From: Elgaria multicarinata webbii
Lineage: Eukaryota; Chordata; Lepidosauria; Squamata; Anguidae
NCBI RefSeq assembly: GCF_023053635.1
Contig: NC_086171.1
Span: 15,518,006 to 15,582,005 of the forward strand
Direction of reading: 5' to 3'
DNA: 64,000 nucleotides
Part shown: in pieces, positions 1 through 12,513 of the stretch
How positions within the stretch are numbered: the first letter of the stretch is position 1
How the letters are laid out: every line of letters starts with the position of its first letter
Position numbers and translations under genes: made by a program
The notes under the pieces: generated by a model
What the model was told of the DNA's origin: nothing
Database searches by the model: none
What the model saw: the letters and a program-made list of their open reading frames with translations, nothing else

Positions 1-230
1 TTTAACAATATAATTTTGTTAAATTTTCAGTTAGTTTTCAGGCATTAGAAACAACCAGAAATTTAGGTTGGATTAAAAAAAATACTGTTGTGGATCTGTA
101 ATTAATGTTATTGAAATGTTCTATATTGTGGGTGGTTTCTGCCGTTTTCTTTGCATACTGCTTCTCAACATGTGTATGCTTTGTTTGTAATAGAATCTAT
201 CTGGGACAATAATCTCCTAGTAATGACTGA

Positions 231-360
231 GGCCTTAGCTAGACCTAAGGTTTATCCTGGGATTGTCCTGGGGTCATCCCTGTTCATGTAAATGTCACAC
301 CGGGGATCCCGGGAGCAGGCAGGGATGATCTCAGGATAAACCTTAGGTCTAGCTAAGGCC
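231..360. mobile_element. Harbinger-like MITE, family A, short form
   Basis: A 130-bp near-palindrome starting GGCCTTAGCTAGACC and ending GGTCTAGCTAAGGCC. The core is CCTAAGGTTTATCCTGGGAT and its inverse. The flanks are TGA and TCA, so the 3-bp duplication is imperfect here. It is an internally deleted relative of the 470-510 bp copies. Confidence 0.75.
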
Positions 361-1267
361 TCAGTTAAGTCCCATCGGTTTCAATGGGTCTATTCTAAGT
401 CTGGCTAAGTCTGGATCCAATCCATTATGTTTTGACCTTTTACTGCTATATCAAAAGCTAATTTCTGCAAGTTATTAGCAAGTATATTTGAAACTATTGT
501 TCTGATCCAGAGATCTCTGTGGACTTTGATATGAATACAGCTCTCCAGAGCATATAGGTGGCTCTGTTTACTCCAGTGAAGCAGATCTGTGTATTCACAG
601 GTATGCCCACATGACGTGCTGCCAGCACTGAACAAAATGTGAAACTTTATATGCAGTCCGAACTCCTGGACTCAGAACCGATTGGAGTCAAAACTTATCT
701 GAATTATTTAATACAAATAATTAATAATACTTTTGAATTAATAAAAAATACAGTTCTTGAATTAATTTTTATTAATTCATAAGATTAAACAACCACTGTG
801 ATACTTTTCATCACCCTAGTAGTCACCTCCCTCCTAAACCTGAGCATCTGCCAGGGCAATTTTGAACTATTTTCACATCAGTTTACAACTCTTCTTCATT
901 ATCTGTTTGAATCAGGTGGAGAACACTCAGAAACTCTTTTACTGCAAAGGTCAACCAGCTACATATATAGTCCTGCAGAGACTATTTTATGGCTCCAGGT
1001 TTTATTTATGAATCAGCTGACAAATAAAACAGATGGAATATTTAGATGGGAATTATGAGATTTCTCTTCACCATGTTAGATGCAGGAAAGAAGGAAAGAA
1101 GGAAGGAGGTACTCAAGACAGATGTGTTTGAAGCAAAAGAAACAATGTCCTGTGAATTTAAACATAGTGATATGGCTGCTCACATTCTACAAAAATCCAT
1201 TCCTGGAAATACAGGGCGTGTAATAAGCCAGCATCACTTGTTCATTCCAACCTTTGGCTGATACCCT
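361..1267. other. No recognisable feature
   Basis: AT-rich flank. The short open frames here (71-86 codons) lack splice or family support. Confidence 0.6.
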
Positions 1268-1572
1268 GGGCTCATCTACACCAAGCAGGATATTCCACTA
1301 TGAACGCAGTGTGAAAGCGGTATATAAAAAGCAGGAGCCACACAACTGCTTTATAGCAGTACTGAAGTGCACTGACAACTGTTGGGACCCATGACACAGA
1401 CCATATACCGCTTTCATACCACTTTCATAGTGTTATATCCTGCTTGGTGTAGATGTGTCATGGGCCCCAACAGTTGTCAGTGCACTTCAATACCGCTATA
1501 TAGCAGTAGTGTGGCTCCTGCCTTTTATATACCACTTCCATAGTGGAATATCTGCTTGGTGTAGATGAGCCC
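1268..1572. mobile_element. Compound palindromic MITE, family B
   Basis: Outer arms GGGCTCATCTACACC and GGTGTAGATGAGCCC enclose a second inverted pair, GCAGGAGCCACACAACTGC and its near-inverse GCAGTAGTGTGGCTCCTGC, and within that CAACTGTTGGG / CCCCAACAGTTG. The motif AAGCAGGATAT-TCCACTATG recurs in both orientations. It looks like one copy folded into or inserted in another. Confidence 0.7.
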
Positions 1573-2593
1573 CCAATCTTTCGGGGAATTTGAGAAACTG
1601 CTCAAAGTGCTTAATCAGCAGATCGCTGCTGTGGTATCTACATGTCACATCTTTGGAGCTCAGGCTGCTTCTTATTCAGCAGAAAACATGTGTTACATAC
1701 CTATAGGACACCAAAACATCTCTTTAATAAGGGATTGTCTAATTCAGCTAACTGCTGGTGGTACAATACAGCCAATGCTTCTTTTAAACATAGGTTTTGG
1801 CAATGTTCAGTAATTCAGTAGAGAGGAAAGGGCAGATAAGGATAGGGAAAAGGGTAGGACAGTGATAAATTCTTTCAGTGCCCCCTTTCCCTATCTTGCA
1901 TCTCCAGGAGGAAAGTTGCAACTGTTTAATTCACCCATGTTTTGGCAATGTCCAGTAGTTGCTTCTTTGGTGGAGGAGGTTATTATGTAGATAAATTTGT
2001 ACTGGAACAGATTTTAATATTTTCTGATGTACACGCTCTTTCAAATTATTTTCCTGCTTCATGAAAATTAACAAATGGTCAGCGTTAATGGATTTTCCAT
2101 GCCCTCCTGACACCCCAAATACTGACATTACAACACTGGAAGGATAAATGCTCACTTCTATAATGCAATGGATTGTTGACTTCGTAATGCTCTCAACATC
2201 TGAATGTGTGGCATATAGATGCCACCTTCAAGTGGATGCTTATTTGGGTGTCAGGTCTGCTTTTGTTGAAGCCCCTGTATAATTGCTAGAAAGTTGTATG
2301 CATTTCATATGTATTCATTATTATTGATATATACAAATCCATGTATGTATATTTTAAAAAGAAACTCACAGAGAAAAGGGGTTTTCAGGTTATTGCAGTC
2401 ACCACCTTGGTGGGCTCTTCATGCTGTCTACGCTGGAGACCCCTGTCTTATCTAGCACTTTATTCATATTCAGAGAATAAGCCATAAGAATGCTGGAGGT
2501 GAAATCATAGATTTCTATGGCTAGTATGATTAGGCAGTACTAGGAATTGGGTGAAATTACTTTATTTTAAAGAGGCTCATATTACTTCACACC
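1573..2593. other. No recognisable feature
   Basis: Holds a loosely repeated wording (TTTTGGCAATGTTCAGTAAT at 1795 and TTTTGGCAATGTCCAGTAGT near 1939) but no gene or complete element that I can define. Confidence 0.5.
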
Positions 2594-2812
2594 CAGTGGA
2601 GGCTGGTGACTCTGATTTCAGAGGGGTTGTGAATCTGCTCTGGGTTTCTTTCAATACTAGTTAGAGCTTTAAAGGAATTCTCCAAGGTGATGAACCCATA
2701 TTAGGCTAGGGTTCAGCATGTTAGAAAGCCCCATCAGAGTTCTGGCTGGTTCTGATTGAAACCCAGAGCGGATTCACACCCCTGCTGAAATTAGAGCCAC
2801 CAGCCTCCACTG
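2594..2812. mobile_element. hAT-like non-autonomous transposon
   Basis: Perfect 15-bp terminal inverted repeats CAGTGGAGGCTGGTG / CACCAGCCTCCACTG over 219 bp. Flanking octamers TTCACACC and CTCATACC match at 6 of 8 positions, which fits an old 8-bp target duplication. CAG-beginning ends are usual for hAT elements. Confidence 0.7.
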
Positions 2813-4317
2813 CTCATACCAAGCAGCAGGTAGTTAACCAGCCAGCAAATGAGCCACAAGTCAAGGGAGTCTGAACTCTTGGTTGAACTGACACTGAGAT
2901 GGTGTTGGGTGGATCGATCCTTTATAAACTGCTGAGATATTCCCTTAAGGCCTGAAAAGACCCAAGTTGGGGTTTTGTTTTTTTTCTTCCTAACCAGATT
3001 AGCCAGATCGGACATTTCCCAAATCTTATCAGAAGTTACATTTGCAGGCGCTTGACAGAAGCAAGGCTATCTCTATTATATGGATATACTGTGACAGGAT
3101 GCTTCTTCATGGATTGATTTAGAACGAAAGCAAATTGAAACGGAAAACCTAATTCATCTGGTTCCTCCTTTGGATTCCTTTGCCCATTATGTTCCGCCCA
3201 CTCCCCTGCACTTTTCTGGCATTTTGGCATTCTTCTGAATGGGCGAGGAGGGATTTTGTTTTGCCGCATTTGTTCGTGGCGTTTGGTGCTGATTTACAGC
3301 AACGAAAACATAATTTAATGCAAGCCTTCTCCCTTTCTCCAAATTTTCAGTTTGGCTCAAGATAAATCATTTAATCCCACCCCCGTCTCCCAACAGAGTA
3401 TGGGTTGGAAACAATGTTGCACTCAATAAATTTCTCTAGATTTTCCCCGAACAGGCACGATACACACAACCTTTCCAACGAAGACAGCTGAAATAATAAA
3501 ACCTGTTTCATTTATACAATTCTTTTTATTCCAAAATACCTCCATTTATAAGCTATTATTATGAAGAAGGAGCATCAAAAATGCATTGATGGAACAGCTG
3601 ATGAGACAAGCTGCTGTTTTTTAATTGAACCATGGCTTGTCTCTTCAACGGTGGGAGCTGCTTATATGTATATAATCTGTCTGAACATATAATTTTGTTC
3701 CATACATGCATGTCCCTTCTTTAGATCCAGACCTATATACTAAGAAAGTTTTAAAATACATAACATACTATATTTTGGCATCAAGATAATATTTTCAGCA
3801 TTTTCTCTATAATACAAAGATAAGGAGTCCTATCGCTTTCTAAAAAAAAAAGGTGGGGCTGTTACAGATTCAAGGAAAGCCCTTAGCATACTTGGAAAGC
3901 AATCCTATTGTCTCTGGGATGGCATCCCGGGACCCTAGGACCAGTGAGAAATCCCCCTCCAAGGTCATAGATGGGTCTCGAACATCGGACAGAGAGATAC
4001 AATTGTGGCTTCTGCCTTCAGGCCCCTCCAAGCCATTGCAGAAACCTCCATGGTGGCTTCTTCCTCAAGGTTGGAACTCTGTCCTTGGAAAGAGAGGAAA
4101 ATACAGGTGTGTTTGGGGGGCGGGGGTAGAGATGGATGAATCTGTCCATCTCAGTTTCTCCCTATTTCTAATTTTTCCAGTCTTAAATTTGGTTCATCTT
4201 AACTTTGAGATTTTGTTTCCCTAATGTTGCTCCTGTACTTTGAGAACGTATCATCTTAAAGTTAGCATGAAAATTCATAGGCATTCTTGTGCACGTTTCT
4301 TTTAATACTTGCATTTG

Positions 4318-4480
4318 TGTAAGATGACCATCTGGAAAGGAGCACAGGGCTCCTGTACCTTTACCAATTGTATAGAAAAGGGAATTTCAGCAGCAGTCAT
4401 TCGTATGCAGGCAGCACCTGGTGAAATTCCCTCTTCATCACAACAGTTAAAGCTGCAGGAGCTATAATAGAGTGACCAGA
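4318..4480. mobile_element. hAT-like MITE, family E, decayed copy
   Basis: Shares GATGACCATCTGGAAAGG, then AGGGCTCCTGTA and AAAGGGAATTTCAGCAG, with the copies near 30.8 and 34.7 kb. The right part carries GAGTGACCAGATACTAAAGA, the end of the 33-kb variant. No clear target duplication. Confidence 0.6.
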
Positions 4481-4619
4481 TACTAAAGAGGGCAGGAGAA
4501 CTCCATTTGCATACTGAAAGTGCAAAAATTAGGTAAGTTTGCTTTAAAATGTGGACTGAATTAATTTCTCCTGGTATGAACATCTGACTGGGGCCGTGAG
4601 GGCAGTGGACCCCATGCAT

Positions 4620-4621
4620 GA

Positions 4622-4669
<48 letters not shown>

Positions 4670-4720
4670 TTATATAGCACCATCAATGTACATGGTGCTG
4701 TACAGAGTAAAACAGTGAAG
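4620..4720 (-). mobile_element. L2-type LINE 3' tail with (ATT)n
   Basis: A run of about 16 ATT units (4623-4670) is followed by TATATAGCACCATCAATGTA and CATGGTGCTGTACAGAG. That is the reverse complement of the 3' end of the L2-type element at 52.3-53.0 kb. Confidence 0.75.
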
Positions 4721-4849
4721 CCCTCATGGACCCAGTCGGACGTGCTTGGTGCGAGTGCAGATCCACACCCAAGTGCTCTTGAGCTCCCGTGGGTGCTTGG
4801 GCACAAGTCCACCCTGGCTTCTGGCTCTTTCCTCCTGCTGCATTAATGC

Positions 4850-5117
4850 AGCGGGGGAGGGGGGAAATACTCACTTTCAAGAGCCTCCAGAAAGCATATT
4901 TTCCCTCTGTGTCAATGAGGGCCCTAAAGGCCCTACTAATGCAAGTCTAATAGGTTAACCCTTGCATAATAGGGCCTTTAAGGCCCTTATTGGTGTAGGA
5001 TGTTGGGGGGGGGGTTGCACGATTTCTGGAGGTTCTAGAAAGTGTGCCTTTCCCCCTCCATGCTAATGGTGGCTGCCATTAGCATGGAAGCGGGAAAGGC
5101 GCACTTTCTGGACCCTC
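4850..5117. repeat. Inverted-repeat cluster
   Basis: Two adjacent hairpins: AGGGCCCTAAAGGCCCTA against TAGGGCCTTTAAGGCCCTT (about 4917-4995), and the arms TTCTAGAAAGTGTGCCTTTC / GAAAGGCGCACTTTCTGGA around CATGCTAATGG-TGGC-CCATTAGCATG-like arms (about 5030-5120). Probably one more palindromic transposon family with an internal rearrangement; the ends are not clear. Confidence 0.5.
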
Positions 5118-5119
5118 AG

Positions 5120-6400
5120 GAAATCATGCACTGCGTCCACCAATAACACAGAGGAGGGAAAGGGCCGGAAGCCAGAATAATTCTCTTCCATTACCAATTT
5201 TTCTTTGGTAAAAAAAGCTCTGTAGAGGAGAGGGGAAATTAAAACCACACCATCTCTTCCATTCCTTGTCAGCAAGACCTTAACAGGGAAATGGATCGAT
5301 CAAAACTAAAAAGTTCAGAGTGCTCTATCATTTGAGCTCCTTGCCCTAGAAAACCCATTCTTTATTATCAAGAACCAATTTAGACTTGTCAGCAGTGATC
5401 CTGCAGTGAGGGGAATGTGCCCAGAGGTGAAAAATGCAGGATCCTTCCCATGAACGCATCTTACACCTCTGTGGTCCTTGTTCCCAGGTACTTTTCACTC
5501 AGCCAAAGTAACTTCTGGTATGAGAGTTAGGCTGAGGAGAGACGCTGTAGGGAGGTTAGCTCTGTGTGGGCATAGGGCTGCATTGCCTCCTCACCAGTAC
5601 CCTAACTTGCTGTTAAACCCAGACACCGCAGCCTCTTTCTATGTGTTTCTAAATGTGACAGAGCTGCCGCTGACACGTTGTCTTTGGCCCCGAGCAACTG
5701 CATAAAATTCACTGTTCCAACCAATTGCCAAAAAAACAAGCCACACAAGCTGAAGAACTAGAAAGATGCACATTTTGTAAACAGGAAATTCTGACTGCTG
5801 ACAAAATACTGTGGGAAATATCATGTTACTGTGACCAATATTTGGCAAGTTAAGCAGAACATGAAAAGACACATATGAGAGGACAATGGTCAAAGTACAA
5901 ACCAGATGATGAAAAAGGTTAAGTCACAGACTGAATGGAGCCTCCATGTGGTCGTCCAATACAATTTTCTAATGGAGAAGCTTCTACATCTTGACATGTC
6001 CTCTTCCTGGGGTGAGGAAACAAGAGGGAAGGAGTGGGGGGAGAGAGAGAGCTTTCCTCAGAGCTAATTTCCCCAATTCTCTCATAAAGAGAAATCAGCT
6101 TACAATCAGGTTGGACTTATGTCTCAGCTATTTCTTTCTTTCTTTTCTTTGAGACAATCCCATCAGAATCCATTCTAGATTTCGGGTCTAGACAAAAATC
6201 AACCTTGTAGTACTTAAAAACTAACTGGTTTATTGTGGCATGAGCTTTTCAGAAGAGCTCTTTGACACCGAGAGTCAAACTTTATTCAGGACACCACAAT
6301 TATTTTGTAACAATGACTGGATGTTGCTTCTTTTGTCACAATTGTCTTTCAGACTGTTGTATCATTTGCCACCACAGCCTGCATGAAGACACAAGACTAC
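5120..6400. other. No recognisable feature
   Basis: Mixed-composition flank with only short incidental open frames. Confidence 0.55.
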
Positions 6401-6406
6401 TGAAAT

Positions 6407-6775
6407 TTATTTATTTATTTTATTTATTTATTACATTTCTATACCGCCCAATAGCTGGAGCTCTCTGGGCGGTTCACAAAAATTAAAAACATTCAAAGTA
6501 TAACCATAATATAAAATACAATGTAAAAGCTCAACCAGATAAAAACAACAACAATGCAAAATTACAAATTTAAAACACCAAGTTAAAATTTATTTATAGA
6601 CTTTTAAAATGCTGGGAGAATAAAAAGGTCTTCACCTGGCGTCTAAAAGCATATAATGTAGGTGCCAAGTGAACCTCCTTAGGGAGCTCATTCCACAGCC
6701 GGGGTGCCACAGCAGAGAAGGCCCTCCTCCTGGTAGCCACCTGCCTCACTTCCTTTGGCAGGGGCTCGCGGAGAA
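6407..6775 (-). mobile_element. L2-type LINE 3' end
   Basis: The minus-strand 3' end with ATTT repeats, then TATACCGCCCAATAGCTGGA and GGCGGTTCACAAAAATTAAA. After a spacer come remnants of the reverse-transcriptase C-terminus (GGAGCTCATTCCACAGCCG is the reverse complement of the A-x-x-L-W-N-E-L-P region). The same tail occurs at least six times in the window. Confidence 0.8.
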
Positions 6776-7156
6776 GGAAATTGATAGAATATTTGTTAAT
6801 GCATTTGATTTAACAGATTTATATTCCAGCTTTCCACCAATTAGATCTTTAAGATGGCTTACAAACATGTTATTTATAGTCCTAGCAGGGATAGGAGTCT
6901 ACAAATAGTACTGACCACTACATATAAAGCCCATCGAATGAAAATGATCCAAATGTACTGGAAGAAAGGGGAAAGCCGATTTCAAGTCATAATTCCCCAC
7001 AAGGACCCATGCCCTCACCTCCACATTATGCTGATAGCTTCGTCATCATATACTATTACTGTAGCAAGCAGAATTTGGCTAGAATGCCATTGTTGACCAA
7101 GTATTTTAGGAAAAGCAAAGTGAAACTGAATCCCCCTGGGACATTTTTCAGCATTA

Positions 7157-7667
7157 GACCTTTGCTAGACCTACTGGATATCCCATGATGGAGGAGGGAT
7201 GATCACATGTTGTCAATAACACGAGATCCCGACCTCGTCTACATGTAATGCGAGGTGACTCAAGTAGAGAGCCGTCACGTCTGCCATTTTTTAAAAAGGA
7301 ACAAAGAGCACGAATGCTCGTGCTACAAGGTAAGGGTTTTCTTTTTAAAAAATTGGGTTTCCCCGCTTCCTGCCCCCTGCCCCCGATGGGTGCAGTGCTC
7401 CTGGGGAGCACTGCGCCCCATGCACAGCTCCCAGTTCCTCATGAGTAATTGCGCGGAGCCATGAAAAGCCGCGAAAACGGCCCACACGCTCGTGGTCTCG
7501 GGCTCAGCCTGAGATTGCGAGAAAAAGCAGGCCCAAAGGGGTAGGCTTTATCCCGGGGCCAGGGAGGGTTGATCCCTGCCTGAGCCCGGGATCCCCTGTG
7601 CATCATCTGGATGCACAGGGGCGATCCCGGGTATCAGCCCAGGATAACCTCTGGTCTAGCAAAGGGC
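7157..7667. mobile_element. Harbinger-like MITE, family A, 511 bp
   Basis: Ends GACCTTTGCTAGACC / GGTCTAGCAAAGGGC with target duplication TTA on both sides (7154-7156, 7668-7670). TTA fits the PIF/Harbinger TWA preference. The interior is CpG-rich and shares GATGGAGGAGGGA, CCCCCGATGGGTGCAGTGCT and a CGATCCCGGG region with the 29.6 and 60.8 kb copies. No transposase is present. Confidence 0.8.
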
Positions 7668-8030
7668 TTAGTGTCAATATCTTTGGAGATGGCGTGACTA
7701 GAGGTATAAGTAGCCCTCTATAAGTAGATGCTTAGCCCTCTCTGTTCTATTTTTCTGGGTGTCAGCTTTTGTGACACCAACCCACCCTGGCTTTTCATGG
7801 GATGTATGTTCCTGACGTGGGTGAGGTCTTTCAGCAGGGGCAGATGCTTCCTTGGGGATGGGAATGCATACATCTGCTGCCGTCACCGTCCCTGCACCTA
7901 CCTTTATTTATAAAAGGAACAACAACTTTGACATGCTGCTGCAGGCTTCCCTTGGCAGTGGCTGGCTGCTCTCCTCCTGCTGCTGTCATGCTGAGAGCGC
8001 CTTCTTTTCCCCCTTTTTCTTTTTAACTGT

Positions 8031-8160
8031 GTCCAGATCTACACCAAGCGGAATATAATACTTTGAAAGCAGTTGGAAAACGGTATATGGAATGTGCCAG
8101 GGGTCTCAACAGTTCTCAATACTGCTATAAACTGTTAAAATGCAGTAGTGTAGATCCTGC
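8031..8160. mobile_element. Family B MITE, short copy
   Basis: Begins CCAGATCTACACCAAGCGGA and ends GCAGTAGTGTAGATCCTGC. The interior CAACAGTTCTCAATACTGCT matches the family core. About 130 bp. Confidence 0.65.
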
Positions 8161-9589
8161 ATGCCTGTGTGTGCACACCCTCAAGCATAGCTGTTCCTCA
8201 CAGGTCTCACCAGATTGGAGCACGAACCCCTAAATCAGGGGTCAATTTTTTAAAAATATCCTCAGCTCCTGGGTTGGCCAACCAAAGTAGACCCCTTCCT
8301 TAATCTGGAGAAATCTTTCAATGGTTAATAATGCATGCATTAGTCTGGAGAAATCACCAACTGGCTCATAATGTTTTTGTCAGATTGGAAATTCACAGGC
8401 TGGTTCATGATGCATTTGCACAATGTTATGTCTTTAAAAAAAACACTGTGCTGGATAGATGGCCAACTTTTAAAGCTCCTCTGCACAATGTTGCCCTGGC
8501 CTCCAGTGACCCCTTGTCTCCACCGCTGCTGGCTATCACTGTCCTTTGGCCTTATACCCCCACCCCACCCCACCCCATAGTGAATATAGCACAAGTTGTT
8601 AATTTTATCTACCACATTGGTTCATGTAATTTTGGCCTCACCTACCTTGGAAGCAGCTAGAAGTATATTTCAAATAGTTCACATTAGAATGATGTGGCAG
8701 TTCTTTTGTCAGCTCTTAGAGATGTTTGAAGAATGCCATCTAGTGGATCGAAACAAAGTGGGAAGAAAGGCATATTTTACCAGCTACATATGGTTTATTT
8801 GTTAGACCAGTAATATTTATGGCCTACCATCTTGCTAATCATGTTACTCAAAAACTTTAGATACCATTTTTGATCCTGCAGTCAAAAGTCATGTGCTCAC
8901 TTGTGAACTTCCTTGTGGAATTTCTGTTTCTTCAGAAATCCTGAGCTTATTTCTTTCTACAGACCAGGATTTCACTTGACCCAGGTCATAGCACAGTCCC
9001 CGAACAAACTGCCAAAGAAGAATGTGCATAACCAGGACCTCTTCTTTTCCCAGCAAGGTTCAGACAAAAACAGCATTCCAAATATAAGGAATGTATAATA
9101 GCTACTTATGCTGAGCTGTTGACAGGAAAAGGTTGCCCTGTGCCAGTTTGCAAACTTTATGAAATTGGGTGGCATTATTATTCTGATGGGCAGACGATAG
9201 GCAGAGAAATGATTATATAGCCTTGGGGTACTGACAGTGATCTTAGTAATATAAAGGTGGCAAAGGATTAAAAACTCACCTCTCTGAAGATGCAATGTGA
9301 TGCATGTTTATCCGGAAGCAAGTCTCACTGAATTCAATGGGACCTACGTCTGAGTAGACATGCATACAATTGCACTGTTAAGCTACTTTCACATTTATGT
9401 TTTTAGTAGATAAAAATAAACCTCAGTTTTCAGTTTGTGGCTACATCCTTTGCTGTCACTCAGTTATTTATTAATGTGCATAAAGTGGCTTACTTTTAAA
9501 ATAGGAGCGGGTGGCCGCAGCCAGAGTTTAAAACAGTAAAGCGAAAGCAACCTTTTTTCTTTTCTTTTTTAAATGGGACTAGAATGTAA

Positions 9590-10165
9590 AACCCTGATAA
9601 ATTCAGCTGTTGTTTTTATGCTTTTTATGTTTTTAAACTTTGTATATTTGTTTTTAATGTTTAGTTTTTAACTTTTGTAAACTGTCCAGAGAGCTTCAGC
9701 TATGGGACAGTTTTTGTTGTTTATTTGTTCAGTCGCTTCCGACTCTTCGTGACTTCATGGACCAGCCCACGCCAGAGCTTTCTGTCGGCCGTCGCCACCC
9801 CTAGCTCCCCCAAGGTCAAGTCTGTCACCTCCAGAATATCATCCATCCATCTTGCCCTTGGTCGGCCCCTCTTCCTTTTGCCTTCCACTTTCCCTAGCAT
9901 CAGCCTCTTCTCCAGGGTATCCTGTCTTCTCATTATGAGGCCAAAGTACTTCAGTTTTGCCTTTAATACCATTCCCTCAAGTGAGCAGTCTGGCTTTATT
10001 TCCTGGAGTATGGACTGGTTTGATCTTCTTGCAGTCCACGGCACTCTCAGAATTTTCCTCCAACACCACAGTTCAAAAGCATCTATCTTCCTTCGCTCAG
10101 CTTTCCTTATGGTCCAGCTCTCGCAGCCATAGGGGCAGTATATAAATGCAATAAATAAATAAATA
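9590..10165 (+). mobile_element. L2-type LINE 3' tail interrupted by a Bov-B insertion
   Basis: The plus-strand tail (GTCCAGAGAGCTTCAGCTAT, then GGGACAG) stops at 9710 and resumes at about 10132 as GGGGCAGTATATAAATGC-AATAAATAAA. GGGACAG / GGGGCAG at the two breakpoints looks like a target duplication. The insertion is the Bov-B fragment listed separately. Confidence 0.75.
9712..10131 (-). mobile_element. Bov-B (RTE) LINE 3' end
   Basis: The minus strand encodes the Bov-B reverse-transcriptase C-terminus: [63 protein letters not shown]. Then comes the tail ending in GAACAAATAAACAACAA. A 107-codon frame is open. Bov-B is abundant in squamates. Confidence 0.92.
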
Positions 10166-10278
10166 GTGAGGCAATAGGGGTCGCAATATCAGTGTGAGAG
10201 AATATGACACATTTTACCTAAAAGATAGCAAAGCAGGGTCCAAATGAATTTGTCTAGGGACAGAGAGATCCATCCAAC

Positions 10279-10594
10279 GAGTGTTTTATTGCATGCTCGT
10301 TACTGGGCGTTCACGGATGTTTTGCAGGTCCCTCCCATGATGACGTCACCTGCCTCCTGTGCGCCTTCCGCCCCTTCTGGCCTTCATTGCGCGACAAAAA
10401 AATCTCTCCACAAAGTCCGATATATTTTAAACCCGGAAGTCGCTGCTCTCTCCTGCTGTGTGTAGGAGAAGCAGCGCGATTAGAACAGCCAACTAAATGG
10501 GCCTTGTGCATTTGAAAGAGGAAGTAACTGAGCAATGAAAACATGGGCAGAGAAGTGACAGTAGAGAGCATGTTTCCCCCGTGTGATGGAGCTC
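10279..10594. mobile_element. Family D non-autonomous transposon
   Basis: Starts GAGTGTTTTATTGCATGCTC and ends near GTGTGATGGAGCTC. It shares the order of blocks TCTCCTGCTGTGTG, AGCAGCG, GGGCCTTGTGCAT-like and GAGGAAGTAA with the element at 31696-32030 (reverse strand), and less clearly with 33503-33866. CpG-rich relative to its flanks. Confidence 0.65.
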
Positions 10595-10734
10595 GGAGTT
10601 CCATAATATGGGCACCAGCACAGAAAAGGCCCTGTCTGCAGGAGACACTCATCTGTGAAGGCCACATTTGAGGTATGCTGAGGGGAACTCTTTTTCAAGA
10701 TTGTTTGGTTTGCTGTTTCATATATAATGAACAT

Positions 10735-11920
10735 GTAATATCTAAACTGAGAGAGGACTTAGTCAATGTTAAGCAAAATATGTTAGATGCTATAGCTAAA
10801 CTGCACACAAACAGTTATAGAGCCAATATCACTGGAGGGCCAAAATGCTATTAGTTTGGAGCTACAAAGTTAGGAGTCTTCATTCTGAGTACATAGCAGT
10901 GATCCAGGCTGAAAATAGAAACATATTCGCTTCATATCCAAGTTTCAGCAGGAATCTTATGTCGCCAAAAAGAACTTCAAAGTTAAAGCCTAAGGCATCT
11001 AGCTACCCCCAAAGGCTTGAAGTAGCATCTCCTACATTAAACGCCTGTTCTGTTTAGTGATTAATTCTGCCATCGAAAATGTTAGCGATGACATAAAGAA
11101 ATGAAACTTTATTTCTATTATATTCTTTTATCATTTATCTGTCATAGAGTTCTAAGGTGAGATTTTTGGCACATTTTATTTCAAACATGTTTGTGGAATA
11201 TGTATTTGACACCTATCATAAATACCAAGTTTTTATGTGTAGTTTTGCTTCAGAACCACTTATCAGTGGCATATGGGTCTATGTCACCTAAATTATCTAA
11301 TCTAGTTTTAGAAACTAAAAAGGGGGGAGGGTAAATATGACAACATCCATGCTGCTGTTTATACACTTGAAAGAAACAAAAGTGTTCTATCTGGAGGTTT
11401 TCATTCGCTTAAAACTATGTAGATGAAACAGAAGTCACCCCACTTTTCTATGAAAGTCAAATTTATGCTACACTATTTTTAGTTTCATCCATTTACTATT
11501 CTTTTTGCAGTAGTACCGAGAAGCTGATACATGTACATTATTAATTTAGTCAATTCCATTGTCCTTGTTTTGCACAACAACTTACTATATATGTAACAAG
11601 TGCATGCATTTCTGTTAAACTGTGCACTCTGCAGTTGCAGTTCTATATATAAACTTTGTTCTGTGGACAAATGTACTGTTGGATGATATATTTGCTTAAA
11701 TATGTGTATGGAAATGGTATTAGTCTTCCTGTTTTTCAGCATCCACCGCACTCCAGCCCCTAAATGTAATGGCAAAAATAGCGGCACTGCAAACTACAAC
11801 ATAAGACACCCAAGTTGAAATATTTCATTGGCGTACAGACTTTTATCAAAGTTTGCTATACAATTTCACATACAGAGACACAAAGCTGGATGTTACATTT
11901 TCAATTAGTATACAAAGTTT
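10735..11920. other. No recognisable feature
   Basis: AT-rich, low-repeat sequence about 1.5-2.6 kb upstream of the LRRC72 start. No exon or conserved-looking motif identified by eye. Confidence 0.5.
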
Positions 11921-11924
11921 TAGA

Positions 11925-12140
11925 CCTGGTTCACACAACATGATAAGCCACTTGTGGGTTGTGTCACCATGGGCTGTTTCAGGATAGCTTGTCACGATGT
12001 TCAAACCCAGGGGAATTGTTTCATCATGGGTTGTTTTCCACAAACAAGCCACACTGAGAACCCTGGCTTGTTGTTGGGTTGTTCATGGTGGCTTGTTTTC
12101 AGGGTGTCTTGTCATCACATCTGAATACGGCATGGTGACT
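11925..12140. repeat. Internally repetitive interspersed repeat
   Basis: Contains many variants of TGTGGGTTGT, GGCTTGTT and CATGGTGGCTTGTT in both orientations (for example AACAAGCCACACTGAGAACC facing CTGGCTTGTTGTTGGG). A second repeat with similar wording lies near 46150-46340. Probably a decayed palindromic transposon. Confidence 0.45.
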
Positions 12141-12450
12141 TCATTGTGGGTTGTCAAGATGGCTAAAGAGCTGCCTGGCAAGAACAGTGAAAACTCTGGT
12201 TACTCCTCACATTCCTGCTAGTGCTCCTGCCATCCTCCCTCATCCATTGTCTGCCCTGTGCTCCTAAAAATTGAGACAAAAGCATTGACAACCATAATTA
12301 TAATTATAAGTACAGTTTGATCTTTCAAAGTATACACATTTGAAAGTCCACAGTTTTGGAATTTGCATAATTCCCCCCTCCAATGTACTGCTCTGTCATG
12401 GAATTTGTGTATATTTACCAATCCCACTCACTGCTCTGCCTTGAAATTTG

Positions 12451-12512
<62 letters not shown>
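12451..12512 (+). repeat. (TCTA)n microsatellite
   Basis: About 15.5 uninterrupted TCTA units. Paired with an inverted (GATA)n tract 450 bp downstream. Confidence 0.97.

Positions 12513-12513
<1 letters not shown>

Noticed and set aside
3853-4224. 123-codon open frame
   Set aside because: Its first part (ATCCTATTGTCTCTGGGATG, CCCGGGACCCTAGGACCAG) resembles a repeat near 62330-62420; no family, no splice support.
5478-5893. Overlapping opposite open frames of 75 and 84 codons
   Set aside because: No recognisable domain, no plausible exon borders, composition like the surroundings.
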